Position numbers and translations under genes: made by a program. Of a stretch of DNA of 64,000 nucleotides, positions 22,074-31,123 are shown piece by piece (the stretch's first letter is position 1; each line of letters opens with the position of its first letter). The DNA is from Geothrix sp. GTDB lineage: Bacteria > Acidobacteriota > Holophagae > Holophagales > Holophagaceae. Where the stretch lies: assembly GCA_030824075.1 (NCBI GenBank), contig JAVBYJ010000028.1, forward strand, positions 1 to 64,000, in the 5' to 3' direction. Under the pieces are notes generated by a model. The model was not told where the DNA came from, made no database searches, and worked only from the letters and a program-made list of their open reading frames with translations.

Positions 22074-24578
22074 ATGTCCATCCGATCCGCCTTCCATGCG
22101 TCGTTCCACCTCATCGCCTGGTCTCTGATGGCCCTGCTCCTGGCTTGTGGCGGTGGGAGCGGGAGTGGCGGGTCGGGAGTACCTGCCGCAACGGTGACCC
22201 CGAGCGCCCTGGCCTACCTGGTGAATCCCGCCGCCTACACCGTGGGGCAGGCCATCACCCCGAACCCGCCCAGCCACGGGGGCGGTGCGGTGGACACCTA
22301 CACGGTGAGCCCGGCCCTTCCCGTGGGTCTCGCCCTGAACGCCACTTCGGGCATCCTCTCGGGCACGCCGACGGCGGTGACGCCCTCCTATGTCTACACG
22401 GTGCGGGCCACCAATGCGGCCGGCAGCACCACCGTCCAGCTCACCCTGGCGGTGAACGCCGTTCCGCCGTCAAATCTGGCTTATGCCGTGCCCATCGCCA
22501 CCTACACGGTGGGCGCGGCCATTCCGCCCAATGCCCCCTCCCTCAGCGGGGGCGGGGACCTCTACTTTGTGGTGAGCCCGGCACTGCCGGCTGGCCTCGT
22601 GCTGGATCCGCTCACGGGGATCCTGTCCGGCACGCCCACCGCGGCCACCCCCCGGGCTGACCACACCGTCATCGCCGGCAACACGGGCGGCACCACCACG
22701 GCGCAGCTGAGCCTGGCCGTCCAGGCCGCGCTGGACGTGGCCCCGGCCATCTCCTCCCAGCCCGCCAGCCTGACGGTGACCGCTCCCCAGCCCGCCTCCT
22801 TCTCCGTGACGGCGAGCGGCACCGCCCCCTTGCAGTACCAGTGGAAAAAGAACGGGGCGAACGTGGGCACGAACACGGCCACCTTCTCCCTGGCCACCAC
22901 GGCCACGACGGATGCGGGAAGCTACACCGTGACCGTCAGCAACACGGCCGGCAGCGTCACCAGCAATGCCGCACTGCTCACCGTCAATGCGGCTCAAGGG
23001 ATGCCGGCCTTCACCACTCAGCCCGCCGATGTCACCCTCACCGAGGGGCAAAACGGACAGTTCGTGGTCGCGGCCAGTGGCGCGCCCACGCCAACGCTGC
23101 AGTGGCAGTTGAGAAACAACAGCTTCGCCTCATGGGGGAATCTCTCTTCCGAAACAAACCCAACTTTGAATATAGTCGCCGCTACGCTGGCTCAGAACGG
23201 GTTCCAGGTACGTGTGGTCGCGACCAACAGTGTGGGGGTGACCAACAGCCAGGTGGCGACGCTCACCGTCAATCCGGTGCCGCCCAGTGTGACTTGGCAG
23301 ACCGCCCAATTGCTTGAAACGGACACCGTGAATGCTGGCTCGAACCCACAGGTTGCGTTCAATGCCGCAGGCAATGGCATGGCCGTGTGGTACCAAGCCA
23401 ATGGGATAGTTGGGGGCATCTGGTCGAGCCGCTATGTGGCCGCCACAGGTTGGGAGGCTGCCACGCTGGTTGCAGCCACACCCACTCTCGACGCAGGACT
23501 GGCTCAAGTCGTTATGGACACGAACGGCAATGCCACCGCTGTATGGCAACAGCGCGAGACAGGGGCCAGTGGTGGACGTAACAACATTGTAGCCAGTCGT
23601 TATGTAGATGGGGCAGGTTGGGGATTACCCAGTGCCATAGAAACCAATGGCTCAGCTGCGGGTGATGATCAGTTACCTCAAATCGCAGTAGATCCCAACG
23701 GGAATGTGATTGCGGTGTGGAATCTGATGCGTTTTGGCAGCACGACTGTTTGGGCTAACCGTTATGCCGTGGGTACAGGTTGGGGTGCTGCCAGCCAGAT
23801 TGGCATTGGCAATCTCAATACCGTTGATACGCTTCCACACATTGCCATGGACGCGGTGGGCAATGGTTTTGCGGTGTGGCAGCAATACAACGGTTCGATT
23901 CTCAATATCTGGGGGAACCGCTTTGTTGTTGGCACGGGTTGGGAGTCGGCGGCTTTGATAAGCGATAGTACGATGAGCAGCCGCGATCCCAAAATTGCCG
24001 CGGACATGAATGGCAACGCCATCGCCGTCTGGGGTCAATTCAATCCCACCACCTTGGCCGATGATATTTTTGCCAATCGCTATGTGGTGAACACGGGTTG
24101 GGGCACAGCCACTGTGATACAAGCCAACACGACCAAGAATAATGCCTACCGACCCAAAATCGCCTTCGATGCAACGGGTGACGCGATGGTGGCCTGGTAC
24201 CAGTTTGGCGACTTTGGCCCCTACAGCATTTGGGCCAATCGTTACGTGGCGGGTTTGGGCTGGGAGACGGAAACACTCATTGAAACAAATAACGCGGGCG
24301 ATGCCTCCAACGTCAGCCTCGGCATGGATAGCAGCGGAAATGCCATCGTGGTCTGGCAACAAGCGGATGCCAATCTATTCAGGGAAATCTATTCCAATCG
24401 TTACGTGGTGGGCACAGGCTGGGGAACCGTCGCCTTGGTTGAGCCTAGTAACTACCGTACGGGCCAGGCGAATCTTCCACAGGTCGCCGTGAATGCCCAT
24501 GGCAAAGCCCTCGTCGTATGGCAGCGCGATGATGGCGGCGGCGGAATCCCCAGCATTTGGGGAAATGCAACACCGTAA
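22074..24578 (+). CDS. Mosaic lipoprotein: Ig-like domains + eight NRYV/GTGWG repeats
   Basis: An 834-residue lipoprotein (LLLAC, Cys25). Residues ~35-220 are two He_PIG-type domains; ~222-400 are two Ig-like domains (LQYQWKKNGANVGTNTATFS and TPTLQWQLRNN). From ~410 to the end run about eight repeats of 50-60 residues with the frame DxxGNAIAVWQQ ... IWANRYVxGTGWG ... IE, which probably form a propeller. The 5' part is about 72% GC (43 of 60 bases at 22201-22260). The repeat part is near 50% (30 of 60 at 23581-23640), pointing to a recent fusion or transfer. GAGGTATGCC precedes the ATG, as in the first propeller gene. Confidence 0.83.
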   Translation: MSIRSAFHASFHLIAWSLMALLLACGGGSGSGGSGVPAATVTPSALAYLVNPAAYTVGQAITPNPPSHGGGAVDTYTVSPALPVGLALNATSGILSGTPTAVTPSYVYTVRATNAAGSTTVQLTLAVNAVPPSNLAYAVPIATYTVGAAIPPNAPSLSGGGDLYFVVSPALPAGLVLDPLTGILSGTPTAATPRADHTVIAGNTGGTTTAQLSLAVQAALDVAPAISSQPASLTVTAPQPASFSVTASGTAPLQYQWKKNGANVGTNTATFSLATTATTDAGSYTVTVSNTAGSVTSNAALLTVNAAQGMPAFTTQPADVTLTEGQNGQFVVAASGAPTPTLQWQLRNNSFASWGNLSSETNPTLNIVAATLAQNGFQVRVVATNSVGVTNSQVATLTVNPVPPSVTWQTAQLLETDTVNAGSNPQVAFNAAGNGMAVWYQANGIVGGIWSSRYVAATGWEAATLVAATPTLDAGLAQVVMDTNGNATAVWQQRETGASGGRNNIVASRYVDGAGWGLPSAIETNGSAAGDDQLPQIAVDPNGNVIAVWNLMRFGSTTVWANRYAVGTGWGAASQIGIGNLNTVDTLPHIAMDAVGNGFAVWQQYNGSILNIWGNRFVVGTGWESAALISDSTMSSRDPKIAADMNGNAIAVWGQFNPTTLADDIFANRYVVNTGWGTATVIQANTTKNNAYRPKIAFDATGDAMVAWYQFGDFGPYSIWANRYVAGLGWETETLIETNNAGDASNVSLGMDSSGNAIVVWQQADANLFREIYSNRYVVGTGWGTVALVEPSNYRTGQANLPQVAVNAHGKALVVWQRDDGGGGIPSIWGNATP
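23110..24578 (+). repeat. Low-GC segment encoding NRYV/GTGWG repeats
   Basis: Base composition shifts within the reading frame at about 23110 and returns to normal after 24580. The segment encodes the eight imperfect repeats of the mosaic lipoprotein. Codon choice changes with it (AAT, GTA, TTG and ATA codons become common). The boundary lies inside the second Ig-like domain rather than at the domain edge. Confidence 0.65.
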
Positions 24579-24606
24579 AAGAAGGCAGCCAGGGGGCATG
24601 GGCGTG

Positions 24607-24648
24607 GGCAGCGCCAGGCCCCGGGAGCGCCCTGGGCCAGGCGCTGCC
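24607..24648. terminator. Long nested hairpin after the mosaic lipoprotein gene
   Basis: GGCAGCGCC (24607-24615) pairs with GGCGCTGCC (24640-24648). Inside, GGCCC (24617-24621) pairs with GGGCC (24634-24638) and GGG (24623-24625) with CCC (24630-24632), with only an A.A and a C.T mismatch between the helices and a 4-base loop. No T run follows. It lies between two lipoprotein genes and may terminate or stabilise the upstream transcript. Confidence 0.6.
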
Positions 24649-24714
24649 AATGATCCGGCCCCCCATGAACTGTTTCAGCACCGATTCGACCTCACCCCTT
24701 CAACGGAGCCAACC

Positions 24715-26238
24715 ATGAAATCCACTGCACTTCCGCGGGCCATGCTGGCCGCCAGCACCCTGGTCTTCCTCTTCGCCTGTGGCGGCAGCTCCAGTTCCAC
24801 CACCGCTGCTCCCCCCATCGCGCCCACGGGTCCCCTGCTGACGACCGCACCCACCGCCCAGGCGGGTTACATCGGCGACCGGGTGACCTACCGGGTGGTG
24901 GCCCAGGGCAGCGGCCATGCCTATCAATGGCTTCGGAACGGCAGCGTCCTTTCCGGGGCCACGACCGATTCCTACGTTCTGCCGGTTCAGGCCGCCGATG
25001 ACCAGGCCCGGTACAGCGTTCGGGTCACGGCCTCCACCGGGGGTATCACCACGAGCCCGGAGGCCCTGCTGGATGTCCTCTACGCCGATCCCGCGGTCGT
25101 CGCGGGCCACGATCACACCTTGGCCATCACCACCAAGGGGAAGGTCTACGCCTGGGGTGTCGGGGGGAATGGACAACTGGGCTTGGGGGACTATCAGGCC
25201 CGCATGGTGCCCACGGCGGTGACTCTGCCGGGTCCTGCGGTGCAGGTGGCGGCGGGCTGGGGGCACTCCCTTGCGCTGCTGGCTGATGGCCGGGTGTTCG
25301 CCTGGGGGAACAACCTCAACGGCCAGCTGGGCGATGGCACCACCACCATGCGGAACACGCCCGCAGCGGTTCCTGGGCTCACCGGCGCGACCTTCATTAC
25401 CTGCGGCTACAACCACAACCTGGTGGCGAAGGCGGATCAGTCCATCTGGATGTGGGGCTACAACTCCCACGGGCAGCTCGCCCAGGGCGACAAGGTCAAC
25501 CGCCTGAGCCCGGTGTCGATCCCTGCCGCCGCGAATCAGATCGCCGATGTGGCCTTGGGCGAATTGCATACCCTGATCCTGCTGACGACGAACGAACTGT
25601 ACGGCTGCGGCGACAACGGCTATGGCCAGCTGGGACTGCCCACATCCAGCGGCGAACACCTGACCTTGACCGGCCTCGTCGGTGGCGTGAAGGCTGTCCG
25701 GGCCTTCTCCCTCTATTCGGTCTCCCTCGGCACGGATGGGGTGCCCTATGGCACCGGAGAAAACGTGTACGGCCCATTGGGGGATGGCAGCACGACGACG
25801 CGGTATGCCTGGGTGCCCATGGACAGCGGCGGGCTGCCCGCCGGGACCACCCTGAAGGATGTGGTGCCAGGCCAGTACCACACCCTGTTCCTCGGCACCC
25901 AGGGAAGCGTCGCTTCGGTCGGCTACAACTGGTACGGCCAGCTGGGATTGGGCACGGCCACGACGACCTCGTACACCTCCTCCCAGGGGATCACCGGTCT
26001 CAACGCGCTCCTGGTGAGCGCGGGGTCCCAGTCCTCCTACGCCCTTCTGCCGGACCTCACCGTGAAGGCCTGGGGCTACAACAGCAACGGCCGACTCGGG
26101 GATGGCACCGCCACCGACCGGCCCGCGCCGACGACCGTTCCAGGGCTCTTCCTGGGGCCCATTTCGACCGGAGTTCCCGTGGCTGGCCCCAGGGTCCAGG
26201 CCGTGGGATTGGCCCAGCGCCAGACACCTCTTTTCTAA
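24715..26238 (+). CDS. RCC1-repeat lipoprotein
   Basis: A 507-residue lipoprotein (VFLFAC, Cys22). Residues ~45-125 are one Ig-like domain (YRVVAQGSGHAYQWLRNGSV). The rest is about seven RCC1-type propeller blades (AGHDHTLAITTKGKVYAWG, NGQLGLGD, GWGHSLALLADGRVFAWG, NLNGQLGDGTT). The start at 24715 has GGAG 7 bases upstream; a longer open frame upstream crosses the hairpin. RCC1 repeats in bacteria are usually surface or secreted propellers with a binding role; the partner is unknown. It is followed after 18 bases by a second propeller gene, likely in one operon. Confidence 0.85.
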   Translation: MKSTALPRAMLAASTLVFLFACGGSSSSTTAAPPIAPTGPLLTTAPTAQAGYIGDRVTYRVVAQGSGHAYQWLRNGSVLSGATTDSYVLPVQAADDQARYSVRVTASTGGITTSPEALLDVLYADPAVVAGHDHTLAITTKGKVYAWGVGGNGQLGLGDYQARMVPTAVTLPGPAVQVAAGWGHSLALLADGRVFAWGNNLNGQLGDGTTTMRNTPAAVPGLTGATFITCGYNHNLVAKADQSIWMWGYNSHGQLAQGDKVNRLSPVSIPAAANQIADVALGELHTLILLTTNELYGCGDNGYGQLGLPTSSGEHLTLTGLVGGVKAVRAFSLYSVSLGTDGVPYGTGENVYGPLGDGSTTTRYAWVPMDSGGLPAGTTLKDVVPGQYHTLFLGTQGSVASVGYNWYGQLGLGTATTTSYTSSQGITGLNALLVSAGSQSSYALLPDLTVKAWGYNSNGRLGDGTATDRPAPTTVPGLFLGPISTGVPVAGPRVQAVGLAQRQTPLF

Positions 26239-26256
26239 TACGCCAAGGAGTCACCC

Positions 26257-27384
26257 ATGACACGCGCAAAGCTTCTTCTCGCCCTTCTCACTGTTACCCT
26301 CTCCGCCCAGGTGGATCCCTACCTCGAACCACGCAAGCCCTTCCCCCTGTTGGAACGCCCCTTCGAGCCGATCAAACCGGGCGTGTTCAAACCGGAGGGG
26401 CCCCTCTCCATTGGCGAGGTGTACCAGCCGACCTGCGCCCCAAATGAGGAGATCACCCGCTGGGTGGGATCCAAGGCCACCTTCGATCTGGCCGAACGCC
26501 CCATGGACGGATCGCACCCGTACTTTGCCACGCTGGGATGGCCTTCGGCCATGGCCTCGGACGGCACCTCGCGGGTGTGGTTTGTGGAAGCGGACCACAC
26601 CGTCCGCCTGGCCACCACCGGCGGCATCCGCACGGTCGCCTACCCGTACTGGGTGACAGGGCACTCCGGAGGGGCGCTCCTCCCGGGCACAGTGACGGCC
26701 ATGGCCTTCGACGAACGCCGGTGGACCCTGTTCGTCGGGCTGGACAACTATGGTCTCAAATCCGTGAATGGCACCGCCGTCACAGGCTGGTTGGAGGCGA
26801 ACGGGAGCCAGGACGGGCAGATCTGGGCCGGAGGAACGGCCAGCGTCAGCACCATCCAGGCGTTGGCTTCGGATTCTGCCCAGGACAGGCTCTTCATCCT
26901 GGACAGTGGGGCCATCCGCGTCCTGGATCTCCTTCCCGGGAACCTCACCACCCTGAGCACCAAGGTGGTGATCCCCAGCGTGGATGGGAGCTACTCCTAT
27001 CAGATAGCTCCCCGGCTGCTGGCGTGGAATGCATGGACGAATGAACTCATCCTGGCCTCGGACCGTGAGGTGGTGGCCTTCTCGCTGGCCACCAAGGCCG
27101 TCCGTCTGTTGCTGGGCCCGGGAACGAAACCGGCCTCCCAGGGGAAAATCATGGGGATGACCGTGGACGTTTGCGGCCGGGTGATCGTTTCCGAGTTCGA
27201 GAGCGGCCGGATCCTCGAGGTGGATCCCCGGGCCGGTCAGGCGGTGGTTCGGGAACTGGGGCCCTTCCGGCCCACTACCGCGGAGACCGAACCCAAGATC
27301 GAGACTCCCTACGCCCTGGTGCCCATGTACGACGGGGTCATCCTGGGCGACTGGAGTTCCCGCACCCTCCGGCTCATCCGCTGA
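26257..27384 (+). CDS. Secreted propeller-like protein
   Basis: A 375-residue protein with a signal peptide (MTRAKLLLALLTVTLSAQ). The body reads as NHL/SMP30-type beta-propeller blades (ASDGTSRVWFVEADHTVRL, SDSAQDRLFILDSGAIRVLD, DVCGRVIVSEFESGRILEVD). AAGGAG precedes the ATG, and the gene follows the RCC1 lipoprotein by 18 bases. The stop is only 4 bases from the stop of convergent valS. No catalytic residues can be assigned. Confidence 0.75.
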   Translation: MTRAKLLLALLTVTLSAQVDPYLEPRKPFPLLERPFEPIKPGVFKPEGPLSIGEVYQPTCAPNEEITRWVGSKATFDLAERPMDGSHPYFATLGWPSAMASDGTSRVWFVEADHTVRLATTGGIRTVAYPYWVTGHSGGALLPGTVTAMAFDERRWTLFVGLDNYGLKSVNGTAVTGWLEANGSQDGQIWAGGTASVSTIQALASDSAQDRLFILDSGAIRVLDLLPGNLTTLSTKVVIPSVDGSYSYQIAPRLLAWNAWTNELILASDREVVAFSLATKAVRLLLGPGTKPASQGKIMGMTVDVCGRVIVSEFESGRILEVDPRAGQAVVRELGPFRPTTAETEPKIETPYALVPMYDGVILGDWSSRTLRLIR

Positions 27385-27388
27385 GCCG

Positions 27389-30001
27389 TCAGCCGAGCAG
27401 CGCCTTCACCTGCTGGAGGCGCTGCTCCTTTTCCTCGGCCTGGCCGCGCAACTTGGCCACGGCGGCTTCCGGGGCCTTGGTGACGAAACTGTCGTCGGCC
27501 AGCCGCGAACGGAGGGGTTCCAGGTCTTTTTCGAGTTTGGCCAGTTCCTTTTCAAGCTTGGCCTTCTCGGCGACGGGATCCTTGAGGCCCGCCAGTTCCA
27601 GGGCCACGGCGCCGCCTGCCACCACGGACACGGTACGGGTGGGAGTGGCGAGGTCATCCTTTGAGAAGGTGACGGATTCCAGCCGGGCAATGGATTTCAA
27701 GGCCTCGGTGAAGGGCTCCAGCTCGGTGATGGAGCAGAAGGCGGGCACCCGCTTGGCGGGATCCACGCCCTGTTCGGCCTTGAGGCGCAGGAAGGCGGAG
27801 AGCACCTCCTGGAAGCGGGGGATGATGGCGGTATCGCCGCCCCGGACCTGGAGGATCTTTTCGTCGATGGGCCAGGACCGCTGGGCCAGGAGCGTCGGCT
27901 CGCCCGCGGGCAACCGGCCATCCATCATCGCCTCATGGATCTCCTCGGTGAGGAAAGGCACGAAGGGGTGCAGGGCGCGAAGCAGGATGTCGAGGAAGTG
28001 CAGGATGGTGGCCTTCTGGCCAGGCGTGCCGCTCTGCAGCTGCACCTTGGCCAGCTCGATGTAGGTGGCGCAGAAGTCATCCCAGACCAGGTGGTAGAGC
28101 AGGTCCGAGGCTTCGTGGAAGCGGAACTCCTCCAGGGCCTTGGTGGTGGCGGTGAGGCTTTCCCGGAGGCGGCCGATCATCCAGAACTCGGCCTCGCCAA
28201 ATTCGGGAACCGTTGCGAGCGTCACGGAGGCGTCGAGGCTCATCTGGACGAATCGTGACGCGTTCCAGAGCTTGTTGCAGAAGTTGCGGCTGGACTCGAG
28301 CCGAGCGGTGCTCATGGCGATGTCGGTGCCCGGAGCGGCCATGATGGCCAGGGAGAACCGCAGGGCGTCCGTGCCGTATTCCTCCATGACTTCGAGCGGA
28401 TCGATGACGTTGCCCTTGGTCTTGCTCATCTTCTGGCCACTGGCGTCGCGCACCAGGCTGTTGAAGTAGACCTTGCGAAAGGGAACCTCGCCCATCCAGG
28501 TGAGGCCCGCCATGGCCATGCGCGCCACCCAGAAGAAGAGGATGTCATAGCCCGTGATGAGCACGCTGGTGGGGTAGTAGCGCTTGAGCTCGTCGGTCTG
28601 GTCAGGCCAGCCGAACACGCTGAAGGGCCACAGCGCCGACGAGAACCACGTATCCAACGTATCCGGATCCTGAATCAGGTTCCCATCTCCGCATGCGCAG
28701 CATGCGGAGGGAGCCTCCATCTCCACATGAAGCTCGCCACACTTCGCGCAGGTCCAGGCGGGGATGCGGTGGCCCCAGACCAGCTGGCGGCTGATGCACC
28801 AGTCCTGGATGTGGGTGAGCCAGTGGTTCCACACGGCGGTGTGGTGCTCGGGCGTGAACTGGATGGCGCCGGAATTCACGGCCTCCAGGGCCTTGGCGGC
28901 GGCGTCCTTCACGTCCATGAACCACTGCTCGCTCACCAGCGGTTCCAGCACGGCGCCGCTGCGGTCACTCAAGGAAATCTTGTTGACGTAGTCCTCGACC
29001 TTCATCAGGAAGCCCTGCTCCTCCAGGTCAGCCACGACTCGCTTCCGCGCCTCGAAGCGGTCCAGGCCGGCGTAGGCGCCGGCTTCCAAGGTCATCTTCG
29101 CGTCGAAGCCAATGATGGTGATGGAGGGCAGTCCCAGCCGCTGGCCGGCAGCGAAGTCGTTGGCGTCGTGGGCCGGGGTCACCTTCACGCAGCCGGTGCC
29201 GAAGGCGGGATCCACGAAGCTGTCGGCCACCACGGGGATCTGGCGGCCCGTGAGGGGGTGGTTCATGAGCTTGCCGATCATGGCCTGGTAGCGCTCGTCG
29301 TCGGGGTGCACGGCCACCGCGGTGTCGCCGAGCATGGTCTCGGGCCGGGTGGTGGCCACCATGACGTCGCCGCTGCCGTCGGCCAGGGGGTAGCGCAGGT
29401 ACCAGAGCTTGCCCTTGCGCTCCTCGTATTTCACTTCCAGATCGCTCAGCGCGGTCTGCAGCGCCGGATCCCACTGGATCATGCGGGGGCCACGGTAGAT
29501 GCGGCCCGCCTTGTAGCTCTCGACGAAGACCTTGCGCACGGCCTTGTTCAGCGAAGGATCCAGCGTGAAGCGGTTGCGGGTCCAGTCCACGGAGCAGCCC
29601 ATCCGCCTCAGCTGATGCTCGATGGCGCCCTGGTTCTTCTCTTTCCAGTCCCAGATGCGCTGTTCGAAGGCCTCCCGGCCCAGCTGATGACGGTCCGTGC
29701 CCTCGGCCTTGAGCTGGCGCTCCACCATCATCTGGGTAGCGATGCCGGCGTGATCGGTGCCGGGCACCCAGAGGGCGTCGAAGCCCTGGGCCCGCTTGAA
29801 GCGGGTGAGCACGTCGTGCAGCGTGTTCACCAGCGCGTGGCCCATGTGCAGGTTGCCGGTGATGTTGGGAGGGGGGATCACGATGGACCAGGGCTCCTTG
29901 CCGCTGTCCGGCGCGGCCTCGAAGGCCTTGGAGGCCTCCCACACCGAGTACCACCGGGTCTGTGCCGTCTTGAAATCGAAAGCCTTGTCCATTTCGCGCA
30001 T
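27389..30001 (-). CDS. valS: Valyl-tRNA synthetase
   Basis: An 870-residue class I synthetase that charges tRNA-Val. Seen: HIGH motif NLHMGHALVNT, the Val-specific region WVPGTDHAGIATQMMVE, the editing domain (TTRPETMLGDTAVAVHPDD), CISRQLVWGHRIPAW, and the KMSKS loop GQKMSKTKGNVIDP. The usual C-terminal coiled coil is present (EKAKLEKELAKLEKDLEPL). A CAKCG / CCACG pair after the GHRIPAW motif could bind zinc. The ATG at 30001 fits the family N-terminus (MREMDKAFDFKTAQTRWY). The leader is structured; see the hairpins at 30041-30112. Confidence 0.97.
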   Translation of the reverse strand: MREMDKAFDFKTAQTRWYSVWEASKAFEAAPDSGKEPWSIVIPPPNITGNLHMGHALVNTLHDVLTRFKRAQGFDALWVPGTDHAGIATQMMVERQLKAEGTDRHQLGREAFEQRIWDWKEKNQGAIEHQLRRMGCSVDWTRNRFTLDPSLNKAVRKVFVESYKAGRIYRGPRMIQWDPALQTALSDLEVKYEERKGKLWYLRYPLADGSGDVMVATTRPETMLGDTAVAVHPDDERYQAMIGKLMNHPLTGRQIPVVADSFVDPAFGTGCVKVTPAHDANDFAAGQRLGLPSITIIGFDAKMTLEAGAYAGLDRFEARKRVVADLEEQGFLMKVEDYVNKISLSDRSGAVLEPLVSEQWFMDVKDAAAKALEAVNSGAIQFTPEHHTAVWNHWLTHIQDWCISRQLVWGHRIPAWTCAKCGELHVEMEAPSACCACGDGNLIQDPDTLDTWFSSALWPFSVFGWPDQTDELKRYYPTSVLITGYDILFFWVARMAMAGLTWMGEVPFRKVYFNSLVRDASGQKMSKTKGNVIDPLEVMEEYGTDALRFSLAIMAAPGTDIAMSTARLESSRNFCNKLWNASRFVQMSLDASVTLATVPEFGEAEFWMIGRLRESLTATTKALEEFRFHEASDLLYHLVWDDFCATYIELAKVQLQSGTPGQKATILHFLDILLRALHPFVPFLTEEIHEAMMDGRLPAGEPTLLAQRSWPIDEKILQVRGGDTAIIPRFQEVLSAFLRLKAEQGVDPAKRVPAFCSITELEPFTEALKSIARLESVTFSKDDLATPTRTVSVVAGGAVALELAGLKDPVAEKAKLEKELAKLEKDLEPLRSRLADDSFVTKAPEAAVAKLRGQAEEKEQRLQQVKALLG

Positions 30002-30040
30002 GGGAGTCCTTGGGTGGTGCCCGGTCTGAGATTCGTCCCG

Positions 30041-30069
30041 GCTCTGAACGGGCTGCATCGGTTCAGAGC
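30041..30069 (-). promoter_or_regulatory. valS leader hairpin, proximal
   Basis: Perfect 9-bp inverted repeat GCTCTGAAC (30041-30049) / GTTCAGAGC (30061-30069) with an 11-base loop, 40 bases before the valS ATG. Confidence 0.5.
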
Positions 30070-30078
30070 TGGAAAACT

Positions 30079-30112
30079 CAAGGAGATCCCGATGCCTACG
30101 GGGATCTCCTTG
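30079..30112 (-). promoter_or_regulatory. valS leader hairpin, distal, terminator-like
   Basis: Perfect 12-bp inverted repeat CAAGGAGATCCC (30079-30090) / GGGATCTCCTTG (30101-30112) with a 10-base loop. On the minus (valS) strand it is followed by GAGTTTTCC, so it resembles an intrinsic terminator placed ahead of valS. Confidence 0.5.
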
Positions 30113-30125
30113 CGCCGAATGGACC

Positions 30126-30155
30126 AGTTTACCCGTGCTTTCGTGCGGCTTCCAA
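30126..30155 (-). promoter_or_regulatory. Candidate valS promoter
   Basis: On the minus strand, TTGGAA (30155-30150), an 18-base spacer and TAAACT (30131-30126). Transcription would begin near 30119, just ahead of the distal leader hairpin. Confidence 0.45.
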
Positions 30156-30201
30156 CTCTGCCCGGGCGGCGGAGGCCCGCGGTTCCTGTCAGCATCCAGG
30201 G

Positions 30202-31101
30202 ATGGTGTCCGGTGTCCCCCCCGTCCCCGTTCCAGCCCTGCGGCCCGAAGGCGCCGCCCGCCTGGCCCTGGGCCTCATGCGGCTGTTCGACTGGGGCATG
30301 GACGCCCGCGCCCTGGCCACCTTCCTTGGTCAGGTGGCCGAGGCGGGGGTGCGGGTGCTGGATACGGCGGACATCTACGGAGGCGGGGCCGTCGAACCGG
30401 CCCTGGGGCAGGCCTTCCGAATGGACCCGGGCTTGAGGAGCCGCTTCCGGATCGTGGGAAAGTGCGGCATTCGCCTGCCCTCGTCGGGTTCATCGAAGGT
30501 CCGGGTGAAGCATTACGACACCTCCCGCGCCCATGTAACGACGCAGGTGGAGCAGACCCTCCGCCACCTCGGCACGGACCACCTTGACCTGCTGCTCCTT
30601 CATCGGCCCGATCCGCTCATGGATGCAGATGAGTTGGCGGATACCGTGGCCTGGCTGGAGTCGGCCGGAAAGGTCCGGTCCTTCGGTGTGTCGAACTTCC
30701 GGCCCGCCCAGGTGGATCTGTTGCAGTCACGCATGTCGGCGCCTCTGGTTGCGAACCAGATCGAGGCCTCGCTGTGGCGCGTGGACCCTCTGCTTGACGG
30801 CACGTTGGATCATGCGCAACGCATGGGCATGAGGTCCATGGCCTGGTCGCCCCTGGGCGGTGGGCGTAGAGCTCTGCCGGCCCTGGCCGAGGTTCTGCAG
30901 CGCCAGGGCGAAGCACGGGGCCTCAGCCCCTCCCAGGTGGCCCTGGCCTGGCTGGCCCGCCATCCTGCGGAGGTGATGCCGGTGCTGGGCACGGGGCGGA
31001 TTGAACGGGTCAAAGAGGGCGTGGCGGCGATGGCCCACGTCCTCGACCGCGAAGCCTGGTTCGAGTTGCTGGAGGCGGCCACGGGGCATCCGGTGGCCTA
31101 G
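30202..31101 (+). CDS. Aldo/keto reductase (YdhF-like)
   Basis: A 299-residue NADPH-dependent oxidoreductase of the AKR superfamily. Seen: VRVLDTADIYGGGAVEPALG (catalytic Asp and Tyr), GKCGIRLP (catalytic Lys), LLLLHRPDPLMDADELADT (His), the GKVRSFGVSNF strand, and the cofactor-binding end VMPVLGTGRIERVKEGVAAM. The order and length match the E. coli YdhF type. The start is uncertain: ATG 30202 is chosen to match family length, but the ribosome-binding site is weak. It is divergent from valS and converges on the chemoreceptor gene. The physiological substrate cannot be told. Confidence 0.88.
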   Translation: MVSGVPPVPVPALRPEGAARLALGLMRLFDWGMDARALATFLGQVAEAGVRVLDTADIYGGGAVEPALGQAFRMDPGLRSRFRIVGKCGIRLPSSGSSKVRVKHYDTSRAHVTTQVEQTLRHLGTDHLDLLLLHRPDPLMDADELADTVAWLESAGKVRSFGVSNFRPAQVDLLQSRMSAPLVANQIEASLWRVDPLLDGTLDHAQRMGMRSMAWSPLGGGRRALPALAEVLQRQGEARGLSPSQVALAWLARHPAEVMPVLGTGRIERVKEGVAAMAHVLDREAWFELLEAATGHPVA

Positions 31102-31123
31102 GTGTCGCGGCCAAGGACGTTGT

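Noticed and set aside
30002..30190. T-box riboswitch before valS
   Set aside because: No UGGNACC-type T-box sequence or specifier-loop layout, and the leader is too short.
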